A DNA stretch of 7,952 nucleotides from Candidatus Bathyarchaeota archaeon B23 (GTDB taxonomy: Archaea > Thermoproteota > Bathyarchaeia > TCS64 > B23): positions 1 to 7,952 of the forward strand of contig LUCA01000025.1 of the NCBI GenBank assembly GCA_001593875.1, read 5' to 3'. Shown here piece after piece: positions 1-6,384 of the stretch. The notes beneath the pieces are model-generated. The model had not been told where the DNA came from. It saw nothing but the letters and a program-made list of their open reading frames with translations, and did not search any database. Positions within the stretch are counted from its first letter, which is position 1, and each line of letters starts with the position of its first letter. The position numbers were made by a program, and so were the translations under genes.

Positions 1-144
1 CCTCTCCCCCAGCTCCACGACGCCGCCGGGGAGGCCCCACCTCCCCCGGGCCGGCTCCCTCCCCCTCCTCACCAGCAGGACCCCGTCGTCGAGGACGACG
101 GCTGCCACCCCTGGTATCGGCGCCTCGGGGTATTCCCTCCTCAT
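1..144 (-). CDS. Nudix hydrolase, N-terminal part (runs off left edge)
   Basis: I read 48 codons on the minus strand from an ATG at 144-142 to the window edge, with the frame still open. After a short N-terminal strand (PIPGVAAVVL) comes the conserved LLVRRG...GRWGLPGG segment, then GGVVELGER at about residues 40-48. That is the opening G-x5-E of the Nudix box (GX5EX7REUXEEXGU). The catalytic REXXEE half lies outside the window. Nudix enzymes cleave nucleoside diphosphates linked to another group, such as ADP-ribose, NADH or oxidised dNTPs; the substrate cannot be told from this fragment. The ATG overlaps the TGA of the preceding korC gene in an ATGA tetranucleotide, so the gene is probably translationally coupled and in the same operon. 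A GAGGG directly precedes the ATG, which is too close for an ideal SD and fits coupling. The family call is solid; the function is unresolved. Confidence 0.85.
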   Translation of the reverse strand, partial: MRREYPEAPIPGVAAVVLDDGVLLVRRGREPARGRWGLPGGVVELGER

Positions 145-680
145 CCCTCGACGGCTCCGTAGCCCTCCTCCAGGGCCCTGAGGTTGATCTCCCTCATCGA
201 CGGCCTCACCCGCCTTGAGACGACCTCCTTAAGCCGTTCAAGGGGTATGAGGCCTGTCTTCCTCGCCAGCGCCCCCAGCATCACCATGTTGGCCACTATG
301 GGGTTCCCCAGCCTTGAGGCGATCTCGGAGGCGGGGAGGGAGACCATCTCCACATCGCCCCTCAGATCCTCCTCCCCCAGCTCCCTCGAGACCTCCTCGT
401 CGAGGAGGATGAGGCCTCCCCCTCTAGCCCTCCCTATATACCTTCGATAAGCCGGGGGGGACATCGCTATCAGGATGTCGGCCTCCGTCAGCTGTATGTC
501 ATATATCTCCCCATCCGAGACGATGATCTCGGATCGACATCGGCCTCCCCGGGCCTCGGCGCCGTAGCTCCGGGTGTTGACAACCTCGTAGCCCTCCTCG
601 AAGAGAGCTTGGGAGAGGAGCTCCCCCGCCAGGACGACGCCCTGCCCTCCGGCTCCGCAGAGGATGATATCCCTCCTCAT
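141..680 (-). CDS. korC: 2-oxoacid:ferredoxin oxidoreductase, gamma subunit (KorC-like)
   Basis: This 179-residue protein is the catalytic gamma domain of a four-subunit 2-oxoacid:ferredoxin oxidoreductase. It acts in the cytoplasm with KorA, KorB and KorD in CoA-dependent oxidative decarboxylation of a 2-oxoacid. The N-terminal GAGGQGV glycine loop (residues 9-15) and SYGAEARGG (38-46) are the family hallmarks, and the length is normal for a stand-alone gamma subunit. The start ATG at 680-678 overlaps the TGA of korB (ATGA). It has a strong SD, GGAGGTGA at 685-692, 4 nt upstream. Its own stop overlaps the start of the Nudix gene. The closest match is the 2-oxoglutarate type (KGOR), judged mainly from the partner subunits; a different 2-oxoacid substrate cannot be excluded. 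Confidence 0.93.
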   Translation of the reverse strand: MRRDIILCGAGGQGVVLAGELLSQALFEEGYEVVNTRSYGAEARGGRCRSEIIVSDGEIYDIQLTEADILIAMSPPAYRRYIGRARGGGLILLDEEVSRELGEEDLRGDVEMVSLPASEIASRLGNPIVANMVMLGALARKTGLIPLERLKEVVSRRVRPSMREINLRALEEGYGAVEG

Positions 681-1711
681 GGCCTCACCTCCGCCCTCCT
701 GATGACCTCCCTGAGGGACTCTGTGAACTCGGGGCGCTCCTCCTCCACGAAGACGCCCACCTCGATCTTGCCCTCCGTCGCATCGGCCAGCCGTCGAAGG
801 CCGCCTAGAGCCCTCAGCCTCCCAGCCGCCTCCTCCAGATCCTCGGCGTCGACCCTCACCACCCTACCGAAGGCGATGTGATCCACAAGCCTCGCCGAGG
901 CCTCCAGGTCCCTTAGGGCCTCCCCCACATCCCTCAGCACCTCCTCTGGATCGCCTTCGGGGAGGGCGTAGAGATAGCTCCCCTTGAGGGGGCGGCCTCT
1001 GAGGTAGGTGCCCTCGGCGAACATCTCCACTATCCTGCTCGGCAACGTCCTCATCGGCCCCCTGAGGCCGAAGAGGCGTCTCTGCTGCGTGGGACACTGG
1101 CTGAGGACCTCGATGAAGGAGAAGCCCCTGTGCCGCAGCGCCTCCTTGATGCTCCGGGTCAGCTCGACGACGTGGTAGGTGGTCCACCTGGCGACGTAGG
1201 TGGCTCCGGCGGCGGCGGCCAGCTTGACGAGGTCGAAGGGGTGCTCGGGGTTTCCGTAGGGGGAGGTGGTGGTCCTGAGGCCGTGGAGCGTCGTCGGGGC
1301 GATCTGGCCTCCCGTCATGGCGTAGCTGAGGTTGTTGACGAGGATGACGGTGATGTCGATGTTCCTCCTGGCGGCGTGGATGAGGTGGTTGCCGCCGATG
1401 CCGGCTCCGTCGCCGTCGCCGGTGAAGACGACGGTGTAGAGGTGGGGGTTGTAGACCTTCGCCCCGGTGGCGAAGGCGATGGCCCTCCCATGCGTCGTGT
1501 GGAGGGTGTCCCCCCGGAGGTTGGGGCTGGGGATCCAGGCTGAGCAGCCGATGCCGGAGACGCAGAGGACCCGTTCTCGGGGTATGCCCAGCTCGTCGAT
1601 GGCTCTCACGAAGCAGTTGAGGATGGTTCCGTTGCCGCAGCCGGGGCAGAAGGGGGAGGGCTGGAAGCGGATGTAGCGCTCCCTGTAATAGCTTAGGGGT
1701 TTGACGCTCAT
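677..1711 (-). CDS. korB: 2-oxoglutarate-type ferredoxin oxidoreductase, beta subunit (TPP-binding)
   Basis: This 344-residue protein is the thiamine diphosphate-binding beta subunit. CPGCG (22-26) supplies two Cys; GIGC (C56) and SQCPT (C206) supply two more, the set expected for the [4Fe-4S] cluster next to TPP. HTTHGR (71-76) and the TPP/Mg motif, from GDGD (98-101) through GGNH to NN (126-127), are intact. MTGGQ...PTT (132-141) and TYVAR (171-175) are typical of 2-oxoglutarate-type KorB. The ATG at 1711-1709 overlaps the korA stop (ATGA), with GGGAGG at 1720-1725 as SD. Oddity: the protein is longer than the roughly 270-300 residues I would expect. The last ~90 residues form an extra Arg/Glu-rich segment rich in predicted helix, ending in GVFVEEERPEF. 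Assignment to the family is very secure; 2-oxoglutarate as substrate is likely but not proven. Confidence 0.95.
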   Translation of the reverse strand: MSVKPLSYYRERYIRFQPSPFCPGCGNGTILNCFVRAIDELGIPRERVLCVSGIGCSAWIPSPNLRGDTLHTTHGRAIAFATGAKVYNPHLYTVVFTGDGDGAGIGGNHLIHAARRNIDITVILVNNLSYAMTGGQIAPTTLHGLRTTTSPYGNPEHPFDLVKLAAAAGATYVARWTTYHVVELTRSIKEALRHRGFSFIEVLSQCPTQQRRLFGLRGPMRTLPSRIVEMFAEGTYLRGRPLKGSYLYALPEGDPEEVLRDVGEALRDLEASARLVDHIAFGRVVRVDAEDLEEAAGRLRALGGLRRLADATEGKIEVGVFVEEERPEFTESLREVIRRAEVRP

Positions 1712-2838
1712 CTCACGGCCCTCCCTATGGCCTCGTAGACCTCCCCAAGGGTGGGGAGGACGCCTCCAACCCTGGAGACGAGCGAGACCCTACATCGGCC
1801 GCAGACGGCCCTCTCCACCTCCCTGATGATCTTCCCCATATTCATCTCCACTACGACGATCTCCTCCACCCCCTCCGCCAGCCTGGAGACCACCTCCTCC
1901 GGGAAGGGCCAGAGGGCCCTCAGCCTCAACATCCCAACCCTTAGGCTCCTCCCCCTGGCTCTCCGAACAGCGCCGAAGCTGGGCCTAGCCGAGGCGCCGT
2001 AGCTGAGGACGGCCACCTCGGCGTCCCCCAACTCGTATTCGACGACGTCCCTGATCTCGGGCTCGGCCCTTAGAACCTTCTCCCTGATCCTCCAGAGCTT
2101 CCTCTCCATGTAGATGGGGGTGTAATCCCTCCGCCCCGAGGGCCTATGGGCCGAGCCGGTGACCAGGAGCTCATAGCCCTCGCCGAAGAGGGGCATCTCG
2201 GGGATGAGGCTTGGATCGTCGGTGTCGAAGGGGGTGCACTCGGGGCCGGTGGGCCTCCGCCGATCGACGACCTCCACCTCCTCCGGGACGATGAGGCTCT
2301 CGCTCATATGGCCGATCATCCCATCGGCCAGGAGGAGGACGGGCATCCTAAGCCTCTCTGCGAGGTTGAAGGCCCTGACGGTGAGGTCGAACATCTCCTG
2401 CACCGACCAGGGGGTGAGGGCCACAGCCTCATAGTCGCCGTGAGCCCCATACCGAGCCTGGTAGACGTCCTGCTGCGACGGCATCGTCGCCTGACCCGTG
2501 GAGGGGCCGCTCCTCTGGACGTCGACGACGACGCAGGGAGTCTCCGTCATGTAGGCGTAGCTGATGTTCTCCTGCATAAGGCTGAAGCCCGGGCCGGAGG
2601 TGGCCGTCATCGCCTTGGCCCCGGCCCAGGAGGCGCCGATGACGGCGGCCATCGACGCCAACTCATCCTCCATCTGAACATAGTAGCCTCCGACCCTCGG
2701 GAGCTCTTGGGACATATACTGGGCGATCTCGTTGGCGGGGGTGATGGGGTAGCCGGCGAAGAAGCGGCATCCCGCCCTCAGCGCCCCCTCGGCGCAGGCG
2801 ATGTTCCCCAGGACCAGATGTCTGCCCGGCGTCAGCAT
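1708..2838 (-). CDS. korA: 2-oxoglutarate-type ferredoxin oxidoreductase, alpha subunit
   Basis: This 376-residue protein carries the pyrimidine-binding domain of the TPP enzyme. It has GNIACAEGALRAG (11-23), GYPITPANEI (29-38), the invariant Glu region VQMEDELAS (54-62), TSGPGFSLM (80-88) and QRSGPSTG (108-115) followed by PSQQD. This is the usual order of signatures for KorA/PorA alpha subunits. A C-terminal transketolase-like domain (about 270-376) contains LRALWPFP and VVVEMNMGK. The gamma domain is not fused here but encoded separately by korC, so the enzyme is a four-subunit type. The ATG at 2838-2836 overlaps the korD stop by 7 nt and has an excellent SD (GGAGGTG at 2844-2850, 5-nt spacer). 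The protein is cytoplasmic. The substrate is most likely 2-oxoglutarate. Confidence 0.95.
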   Translation of the reverse strand: MLTPGRHLVLGNIACAEGALRAGCRFFAGYPITPANEIAQYMSQELPRVGGYYVQMEDELASMAAVIGASWAGAKAMTATSGPGFSLMQENISYAYMTETPCVVVDVQRSGPSTGQATMPSQQDVYQARYGAHGDYEAVALTPWSVQEMFDLTVRAFNLAERLRMPVLLLADGMIGHMSESLIVPEEVEVVDRRRPTGPECTPFDTDDPSLIPEMPLFGEGYELLVTGSAHRPSGRRDYTPIYMERKLWRIREKVLRAEPEIRDVVEYELGDAEVAVLSYGASARPSFGAVRRARGRSLRVGMLRLRALWPFPEEVVSRLAEGVEEIVVVEMNMGKIIREVERAVCGRCRVSLVSRVGGVLPTLGEVYEAIGRAVR

Positions 2839-3059
2839 CCCGACACCTCCACGCTTATGGCGAAGTCGGGGCAGATGCGCTCACACCATCGGCAGCCGAT
2901 GCATTCGCCGACGACTTTGGGTAGAGAGCCCCCCAGGAGCGTCCTCTCCTCCGACTCGGCGAGGATTCCGCCGCCTCTTTTGTGGCAGATGTAGATGCAG
3001 AGGAGACATCCCTTACAGAGGTCTCGATCTACGACGACGTTGAACCTCCCTCCGCCCAA
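2832..3059 (-). CDS. korD: 2-oxoacid:ferredoxin oxidoreductase, delta (ferredoxin) subunit; TTG start preferred
   Basis: This small 2[4Fe-4S] ferredoxin-like subunit passes electrons from the KorABC core to ferredoxin. Cluster motifs are CKGCLLCIYIC and CIGCRWCERICP, both CX2CX2CX3C; only the second keeps the usual Pro after the last Cys, the first having His. A longer reading from GTG at 3089 gives 85 residues but has no SD. I prefer TTG at 3059 (75 residues). It is preceded by GAGGTG at 3065-3070 with a 5-nt spacer, the same arrangement as at korA (GGAGGTG plus 5 nt), and it gives an N-terminus of normal length before the first cluster. The gene opens the kor cluster, 41 nt after the 64-aa membrane gene, and its stop overlaps korA by 7 nt. 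Identity as KorD is secure; the start is less so. Confidence 0.9.
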   Translation of the reverse strand: MGGGRFNVVVDRDLCKGCLLCIYICHKRGGGILAESEERTLLGGSLPKVVGECIGCRWCERICPDFAISVEVSGC

Positions 3060-3064
3060 CTGGA

Positions 3065-3070
3065 CACCTC
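3065..3070 (-). promoter_or_regulatory. Shine-Dalgarno of korD, decides the TTG start
   Basis: On the minus strand GAGGTG lies 5 nt before TTG (3059-3057). The longer alternative start (GTG, 3089) is preceded by an AT-rich stretch with no SD match. The site is therefore the main reason for shortening korD. Confidence 0.6.
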
Positions 3071-3090
3071 GAATTGGTGGGGGCTCCACC

Positions 3091-3099
3091 GATAAATCT
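3091..3099 (-). promoter_or_regulatory. Possible weak TATA box ahead of korD
   Basis: The minus strand reads AGATTTATC here, a local AT-rich island between the 64-aa gene and korD. A TATA box centred near 3094 would put a transcription start about 26 nt downstream, near 3068, which is just before the preferred TTG start and inside the longer GTG reading. This could be an internal promoter giving kor its own transcript. It could also be chance, because the flanking genes are close enough for a single mRNA. Confidence 0.35.
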
Positions 3100-3100
3100 C

Positions 3101-3295
3101 TTATCTACCCCTCCTCACCGCCATGACGAGGAGGTTGACGGCGAGGCCGATGAGGAAGAGGTACTCCCTCCACCTCCGGGTGTAGATGAGCCAGAGCATG
3201 TCGGTGAAGAGGTCTAGGAGGTGGAGCGCCAGCCAGGTCACCACCATGAGGAGGGAGACCACCATCAGGAGGTCGAGCAGCAGCTCCCTACTCAA
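3101..3295 (-). CDS. Small two-helix membrane protein (64 aa), unknown function
   Basis: I do not recognise this protein. It is 64 residues with two strongly hydrophobic segments, about 8-30 and 44-60, joined by a charged loop (YTRRWRE) and ended by RRGR. By the positive-inside rule both the loop and the C-terminus want to be cytoplasmic, so the topology is ambiguous; the first segment may be a re-entrant or hairpin helix. The start is TTG at 3295-3293, supported by GGAGGGA at 3301-3307 with a 5-nt spacer. The coding start overlaps the end of the upstream dehydrogenase gene by 8 nt. This argues that it is real and co-translated. It lies between the dehydrogenase and the kor genes, so a membrane-associated accessory role for that operon is possible but unsupported. 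Confidence 0.7.
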   Translation of the reverse strand: MSRELLLDLLMVVSLLMVVTWLALHLLDLFTDMLWLIYTRRWREYLFLIGLAVNLLVMAVRRGR

Positions 3296-4241
3296 GGCTC
3301 TCCCTCCACCTCCTCAGGGCGAGGTGGGCGACGGCGGCGTCCTGTATGGCGAGGCCGACGCTCTTGAAGACCGTCAGGCCATCCCCCTCAACCCTCCCTG
3401 GTTTAAGGCCGAGGACAAGCTCCCCAAGCTCAGCGTATATGTGATCCGGGGTTATAGCCCCCTCCGCTATGGGTATGAGGATATCCCCAGCCTCCCTGAG
3501 GGCGGCGTCACGCTTGTCGACGACCAGCTTCGCCTCCCGGATGGTCTCAGTATCCAGCTCCCTGTGATCGGGCTGGAAGCTCCCTATGGCGCTGATGTGA
3601 ACCTCATCCCCAAGATACTCTCGATGGATGACCGGCTCCTTCGAGGTCGTAGCCGTAACGACGATGTCAGCATCCCTCACAGCCTCAGCTCCGCTCCCAG
3701 CCTCTAAGACATCGATTCCGAGCTGCCCCCCCATCTCCTCGACGAATCTCCTCCGCCTCTCCCTCGAGATGTCGTAGGCGAGGAGGGTTTGAAGTTTGAA
3801 TGCCTCGGTGAGGGCCCAGGCCTGGAAGCGGCCCTGGTATCCGCAGCCTATGATCGCCGCCACCCTGCTGTCCCTTGGTGCGAGATATTTGGCCGCCACG
3901 GCGGTGACGGCCCCAGTTCTGAGGGCGGTTAGATAGGTGGCCTCCAGCAGGGCCTTCACGACCCCGGTCTCGGCGTCGTTTACGACGATCCAAGCTGGCG
4001 TCGTGGGAAGCCCCCTCCGGGGATTTTCTGGATAGACGGAGACTATCTTCGTCGTGGCTATGCCCAGCCCCTCTATGTGGCAGGGCATCTGGAGGATGCA
4101 TCCCCCTCTCACCGTCATCATAGTCCTCTCAGGCATCTGGGCCAAGCCCTGAGCCAGCTTTCCGAAGGCCCCCTCCACCGCCTCTATGGCATCCCGCATG
4201 GGGACGATACGCTCTAGATCGGAGTCCCTCAGGATGAGCAT
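3288..4241 (-). CDS. Ornithine cyclodeaminase/mu-crystallin family NAD(P)-dependent dehydrogenase
   Basis: This 317-residue protein has normal length and full-length architecture. The N-terminal substrate/dimer domain has the family Lys in TTKIV (K65) followed by YPENP, and ALRTGA (R108). The Rossmann fold has the nucleotide loop GCGYQGRFQ (132-140). The C-terminal part has GSFQPDHRELD (220-230) and GLTVFKSVGLAIQD (288-301). Members include ornithine cyclodeaminase, archaeal alanine dehydrogenase and ketimine/pyrroline-2-carboxylate reductases. Pseudomonas ornithine cyclodeaminase has GGDCPGKTE with a catalytic Asp; the aligned residue here is Phe222. This argues against true ornithine cyclodeaminase and for an alanine dehydrogenase or imine reductase-like enzyme (inference). 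The ATG at 4241-4239 has no SD but a TATA-like box about 25 nt upstream, so the transcript is probably leaderless and the gene is first in the operon leading to kor. Confidence 0.9.
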   Translation of the reverse strand: MLILRDSDLERIVPMRDAIEAVEGAFGKLAQGLAQMPERTMMTVRGGCILQMPCHIEGLGIATTKIVSVYPENPRRGLPTTPAWIVVNDAETGVVKALLEATYLTALRTGAVTAVAAKYLAPRDSRVAAIIGCGYQGRFQAWALTEAFKLQTLLAYDISRERRRRFVEEMGGQLGIDVLEAGSGAEAVRDADIVVTATTSKEPVIHREYLGDEVHISAIGSFQPDHRELDTETIREAKLVVDKRDAALREAGDILIPIAEGAITPDHIYAELGELVLGLKPGRVEGDGLTVFKSVGLAIQDAAVAHLALRRWRESLE

Positions 4242-4262
4242 CAGGTAAGAATCGTTGGAGGC

Positions 4263-4271
4263 GTTAAAAAG
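4263..4271 (-). promoter_or_regulatory. TATA box for the dehydrogenase-kor operon (leaderless start)
   Basis: The minus strand reads CTTTTTAAC in an otherwise GC-rich stretch between two genes. Its centre is about 25 nt before the ATG at 4241, the usual TATA-to-start distance in archaea. Transcription would therefore begin at or next to the ATG, and no SD precedes it. The same T-run lies 6 nt past the stop of the 60-aa gene, so it may also act as an oligo-T terminator for the thermosome operon. Confidence 0.6.
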
Positions 4272-4276
4272 GTCTC

Positions 4277-4459
4277 TCAGGGGCTACGCCTAGCCAGGGA
4301 CTCCCGGAGGTAGAGGAGGAGGGAGAGGAGGGCGGGGAGATGGAAGATGCAGACCTCGAAGATGGGGTCCAGAATCCCCAACGACCTCTGTAGGGCGAAG
4401 ACGGCGATGGAGAGGAGGGCCATCACCGCCAACGTCGCATCCCACTGGGAGTCCCTCAC
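4277..4459 (-). CDS. Small two-helix membrane protein (60 aa), unknown function
   Basis: I do not recognise this protein. It has 60 residues with two hydrophobic segments, about 8-24 and 33-51, separated by SLGILDP. It ends in a basic tail (RESLARRSP), so a hairpin with both ends on the cytoplasmic side is the simplest topology. The start is GTG at 4459-4457, overlapping the rpoK stop in a GTGA tetranucleotide, with GGAGG at 4464-4468 and a 4-nt spacer. These signals are good for such a short gene. It is the last gene of the thermosome-rpoK unit; its stop is followed at once by the T-rich promoter of the next operon. Nothing in the sequence links it functionally to RNA polymerase or the chaperonin. 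Confidence 0.65.
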   Translation of the reverse strand: MRDSQWDATLAVMALLSIAVFALQRSLGILDPIFEVCIFHLPALLSLLLYLRESLARRSP

Positions 4460-4707
4460 CTCTCCTCCCCCCTCAGGAGGGCTGTGAGGGGGATATCCTG
4501 ATAGGATCCGTCGGGGAGGGTCCTCCTGATGGTGATGGGCAGAACCCCGGCCTCCAGCTCCATGAGGGCGATGTCGATGGAGTCCCTCACCTCCTCGGAG
4601 ACCTCGATGAGCACCGGGGCCCCCAGGGAGATCTGGAGGGCCCTGGCGCCCACTATCCTCGCCTTCTCAAACCTAGTCAGCTTTGGGGGGCCTATCCGAA
4701 TCTCCAC
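4456..4707 (-). CDS. rpoK: DNA-directed RNA polymerase subunit K (Rpo6/Rpb6 homologue)
   Basis: This 83-residue protein is the archaeal RpoK/Rpo6 subunit, homologous to eukaryotic Rpb6 and bacterial omega, which latches the largest subunit and aids polymerase assembly. The core signature LTRFEKARIVGARALQISLG (10-29) followed by AP is intact. So is ELEAGVLPITIRR (50-62), followed by LPDG. The length fits the compact archaeal form without the acidic N-terminal tail of Rpb6. The start is GTG at 4707-4705, with a short GAGG-type SD 2 nt upstream. It lies 26 nt after the thermosome stop, and its own stop overlaps the next gene. A weak TATA-like CTATAG at 4734-4739, at the thermosome stop, sits about 29 nt before the start and could give an extra leaderless transcript; co-transcription with the thermosome gene is more likely. 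Confidence 0.93.
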   Translation of the reverse strand: MEIRIGPPKLTRFEKARIVGARALQISLGAPVLIEVSEEVRDSIDIALMELEAGVLPITIRRTLPDGSYQDIPLTALLRGEER

Positions 4708-4733
4708 ATCCTCGCTGCGAATAGCTTGGGAGG

Positions 4734-6377
4734 CTATAGCGCCTCCTCCTCCCCCATCCCTGGCTCCTCACCCTTCTTGGGAAGCTTCATCTTCGACGCC
4801 GCTATGACGTCGTCGATCTTTATCAGCATCGTCGCAGCCTCGGTGGCCGACTTCACCATCTGGGCCTTCACCTGCATCGGCTCATAGACGTCCAGCGAGG
4901 CCATGTCGGCGACCTCCCCGGCGAAGGGGTTCAGCCCCACCCAGAGCTCCCCCTTCTCATGCCTCGACCTCATCTCGGAGATGGCGTCGATGGGGTCCAT
5001 CCCCGCGTTCTCGGCCAGCGTCGTGGGGATGACCTCCAGGGCTTCGGCGAAGGCCACCACGGCGAGCCTCTCCCTCCCCGTCAAGGTGTCGGCGTATCTC
5101 CTCAGCCTCCTCGCCACCTCGATCTCCGGGGCTCCTCCGCCGGCGACGATCTTCGGCTCCTCCACCACGTCCCTTATGACGCAGAGGGCGTCGTGGATCG
5201 ACCTCTCGGCCTCGTCGACGATGCGCTCCGAGCCGCCTCGGATGAGGATCGAGACCGCCTTGGGGTTGCGGCAGCCTTCGACGAAGATCATCTTGTCGTC
5301 GCCCACCTTCCGCTCCTCCACCAGCTTGGCGTAGCCGGCGTCCTCCTCCGAGAGGTCCTCGATGTTGGTGACGATCCTGGCTCCCGTCGCCTTCGCCAGG
5401 GCCTCCATATCGCTCTTCTTCAGCCTCCTGGCGGCCATGATCCCCTCCCTGGCGAGGAAGTGCTGAGCCATGTCGTCGACGCCCTTCTGGCAGAGGAGGA
5501 CGTTTATCCCCGCCCTCTTCACCTTCTCCACCATCTCCCGGAGCATCTGCTCCTCCTGATCCAGGTAGGCCTGCATCTCCTCAGGGGTCTCGATGTGTAT
5601 CTTCGAGTCGAACTCCGTCTTCTCTATCTCCAGCGGGGCGTTTAGGAGGCCGATCTTGGCGTCCTTCACCACCCTCGGCATCCCTGGGTGGACGACCTCC
5701 TTGTCGATGACCAGCCCCCTGATCAGCCTCATGTCGCCGATGGAGCCCCCCTGCTTCTTCTCTATCTTCACCATATCCAGGTCAACCTTGTATCGTCCAT
5801 CCTCCTCCTCCGCGATCTGGAGGACGGCGTCCACGGTGAGGTCGGCGATGTAGTCGCTCTCACCGGCTACGAGCTTGCTCGCCATGGAGGTCTTGGCGAT
5901 CTTCTTCAGCATCTCCCTATCCGTCGGATCGACCTTTATGGCGATCTCCTCTAGGAACTCCAGAGCCCTCTCCTGGGCATCCCTATAGCCGTCGATGATG
6001 ACCGTCGGATGGATCTTCTTATCCATCAGCTCCACGGCCTTCTCCAGGAGCTCGCCGGCGAAGACGACGACGCTCGTCGTCCCGTCGCCCACCTCGTCGT
6101 CCTGGGCCTTGGCGACCTCCACCATCATCTTGGCGGCCGGGTGCTCCACATCCATCTCCTTCAGCATCGTCGCACCGTCGTTGGTGATGGTGACGTCGCC
6201 GAAGCTGTCGACGAGCATCTTATCCATGCCCTTTGGGCCGAGGGAGGTCCTCACCGCCTCGGCGATGACCCTCGCCGCCATGATGTTGGCCCTACGGGCC
6301 TCATCGCCCCGCTTCCTCTCGGTTCCCTCCTTGAGGATGAGAACAGGGATGCCCCCGGCAGAACCAGCTATGCTCAC
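4734..6377 (-). CDS. ths: Thermosome subunit (group II chaperonin, CCT/TCP-1 family)
   Basis: This 547-residue ATP-dependent chaperonin subunit forms double-ring assemblies with a built-in lid in the cytoplasm. The N-terminus GGIPVLILKEGTER (8-21) is typical. ATP-site motifs are LGPKGMDKM (46-54), NDGAT (66-70) and GDGTT (97-101). HDAL (395-398) carries the expected catalytic Asp at 396, and GGGAPEIE (413-420) and NAGMDPID (457-464) complete the equatorial domain. The apical domain with helical protrusion spans roughly 215-370. Length is normal, but the C-terminus is a short acidic tail (EEPGMGEEEAL) without the GGM repeats seen in many thermosomes. The start is GTG at 6377-6375, with SD GGGGTGA at 6385-6391 and a 7-nt spacer. 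It is the first gene of a unit with rpoK. Whether it is the alpha or beta paralogue cannot be told. Confidence 0.98.
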   Translation of the reverse strand: MSIAGSAGGIPVLILKEGTERKRGDEARRANIMAARVIAEAVRTSLGPKGMDKMLVDSFGDVTITNDGATMLKEMDVEHPAAKMMVEVAKAQDDEVGDGTTSVVVFAGELLEKAVELMDKKIHPTVIIDGYRDAQERALEFLEEIAIKVDPTDREMLKKIAKTSMASKLVAGESDYIADLTVDAVLQIAEEEDGRYKVDLDMVKIEKKQGGSIGDMRLIRGLVIDKEVVHPGMPRVVKDAKIGLLNAPLEIEKTEFDSKIHIETPEEMQAYLDQEEQMLREMVEKVKRAGINVLLCQKGVDDMAQHFLAREGIMAARRLKKSDMEALAKATGARIVTNIEDLSEEDAGYAKLVEERKVGDDKMIFVEGCRNPKAVSILIRGGSERIVDEAERSIHDALCVIRDVVEEPKIVAGGGAPEIEVARRLRRYADTLTGRERLAVVAFAEALEVIPTTLAENAGMDPIDAISEMRSRHEKGELWVGLNPFAGEVADMASLDVYEPMQVKAQMVKSATEAATMLIKIDDVIAASKMKLPKKGEEPGMGEEEAL

Positions 6378-6384
6378 TTTATTT

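Noticed and set aside
134..680. Identical 11-nt start ATGAGGAGGGA at korC and the Nudix gene
   Set aside because: Both simply encode Met-Arg-Arg-(Asp/Glu) with the favoured AGG codon. The proteins diverge at once, so this is not a duplicated element.
1130..1543. Plus-strand Gly/Val/Asp-rich frame opposite korB
   Set aside because: This is a shadow frame over the conserved TPP-binding region. The repetitive Gly-Val-Asp composition reflects the GC-rich antisense strand.
2146..2994. Long plus-strand reading frame (282 codons) opposite korA and korD
   Set aside because: It is a mirror of highly conserved minus-strand genes. Its product is low-complexity, rich in Gly, Arg, His and Asp, with no family motif. 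GC-rich codon bias leaves antisense frames open.
3685..4101. Minus-strand frame inside the dehydrogenase gene in another phase
   Set aside because: It is out of frame with the conserved enzyme on the same strand, with an Arg/Gly/His-rich product and no SD.
4959..5645. Plus-strand reading frame (228 codons) opposite the thermosome gene
   Set aside because: It lies fully within the chaperonin gene. The translation is a His/Leu/Asp-rich artefact of reading its complement, without start signals.
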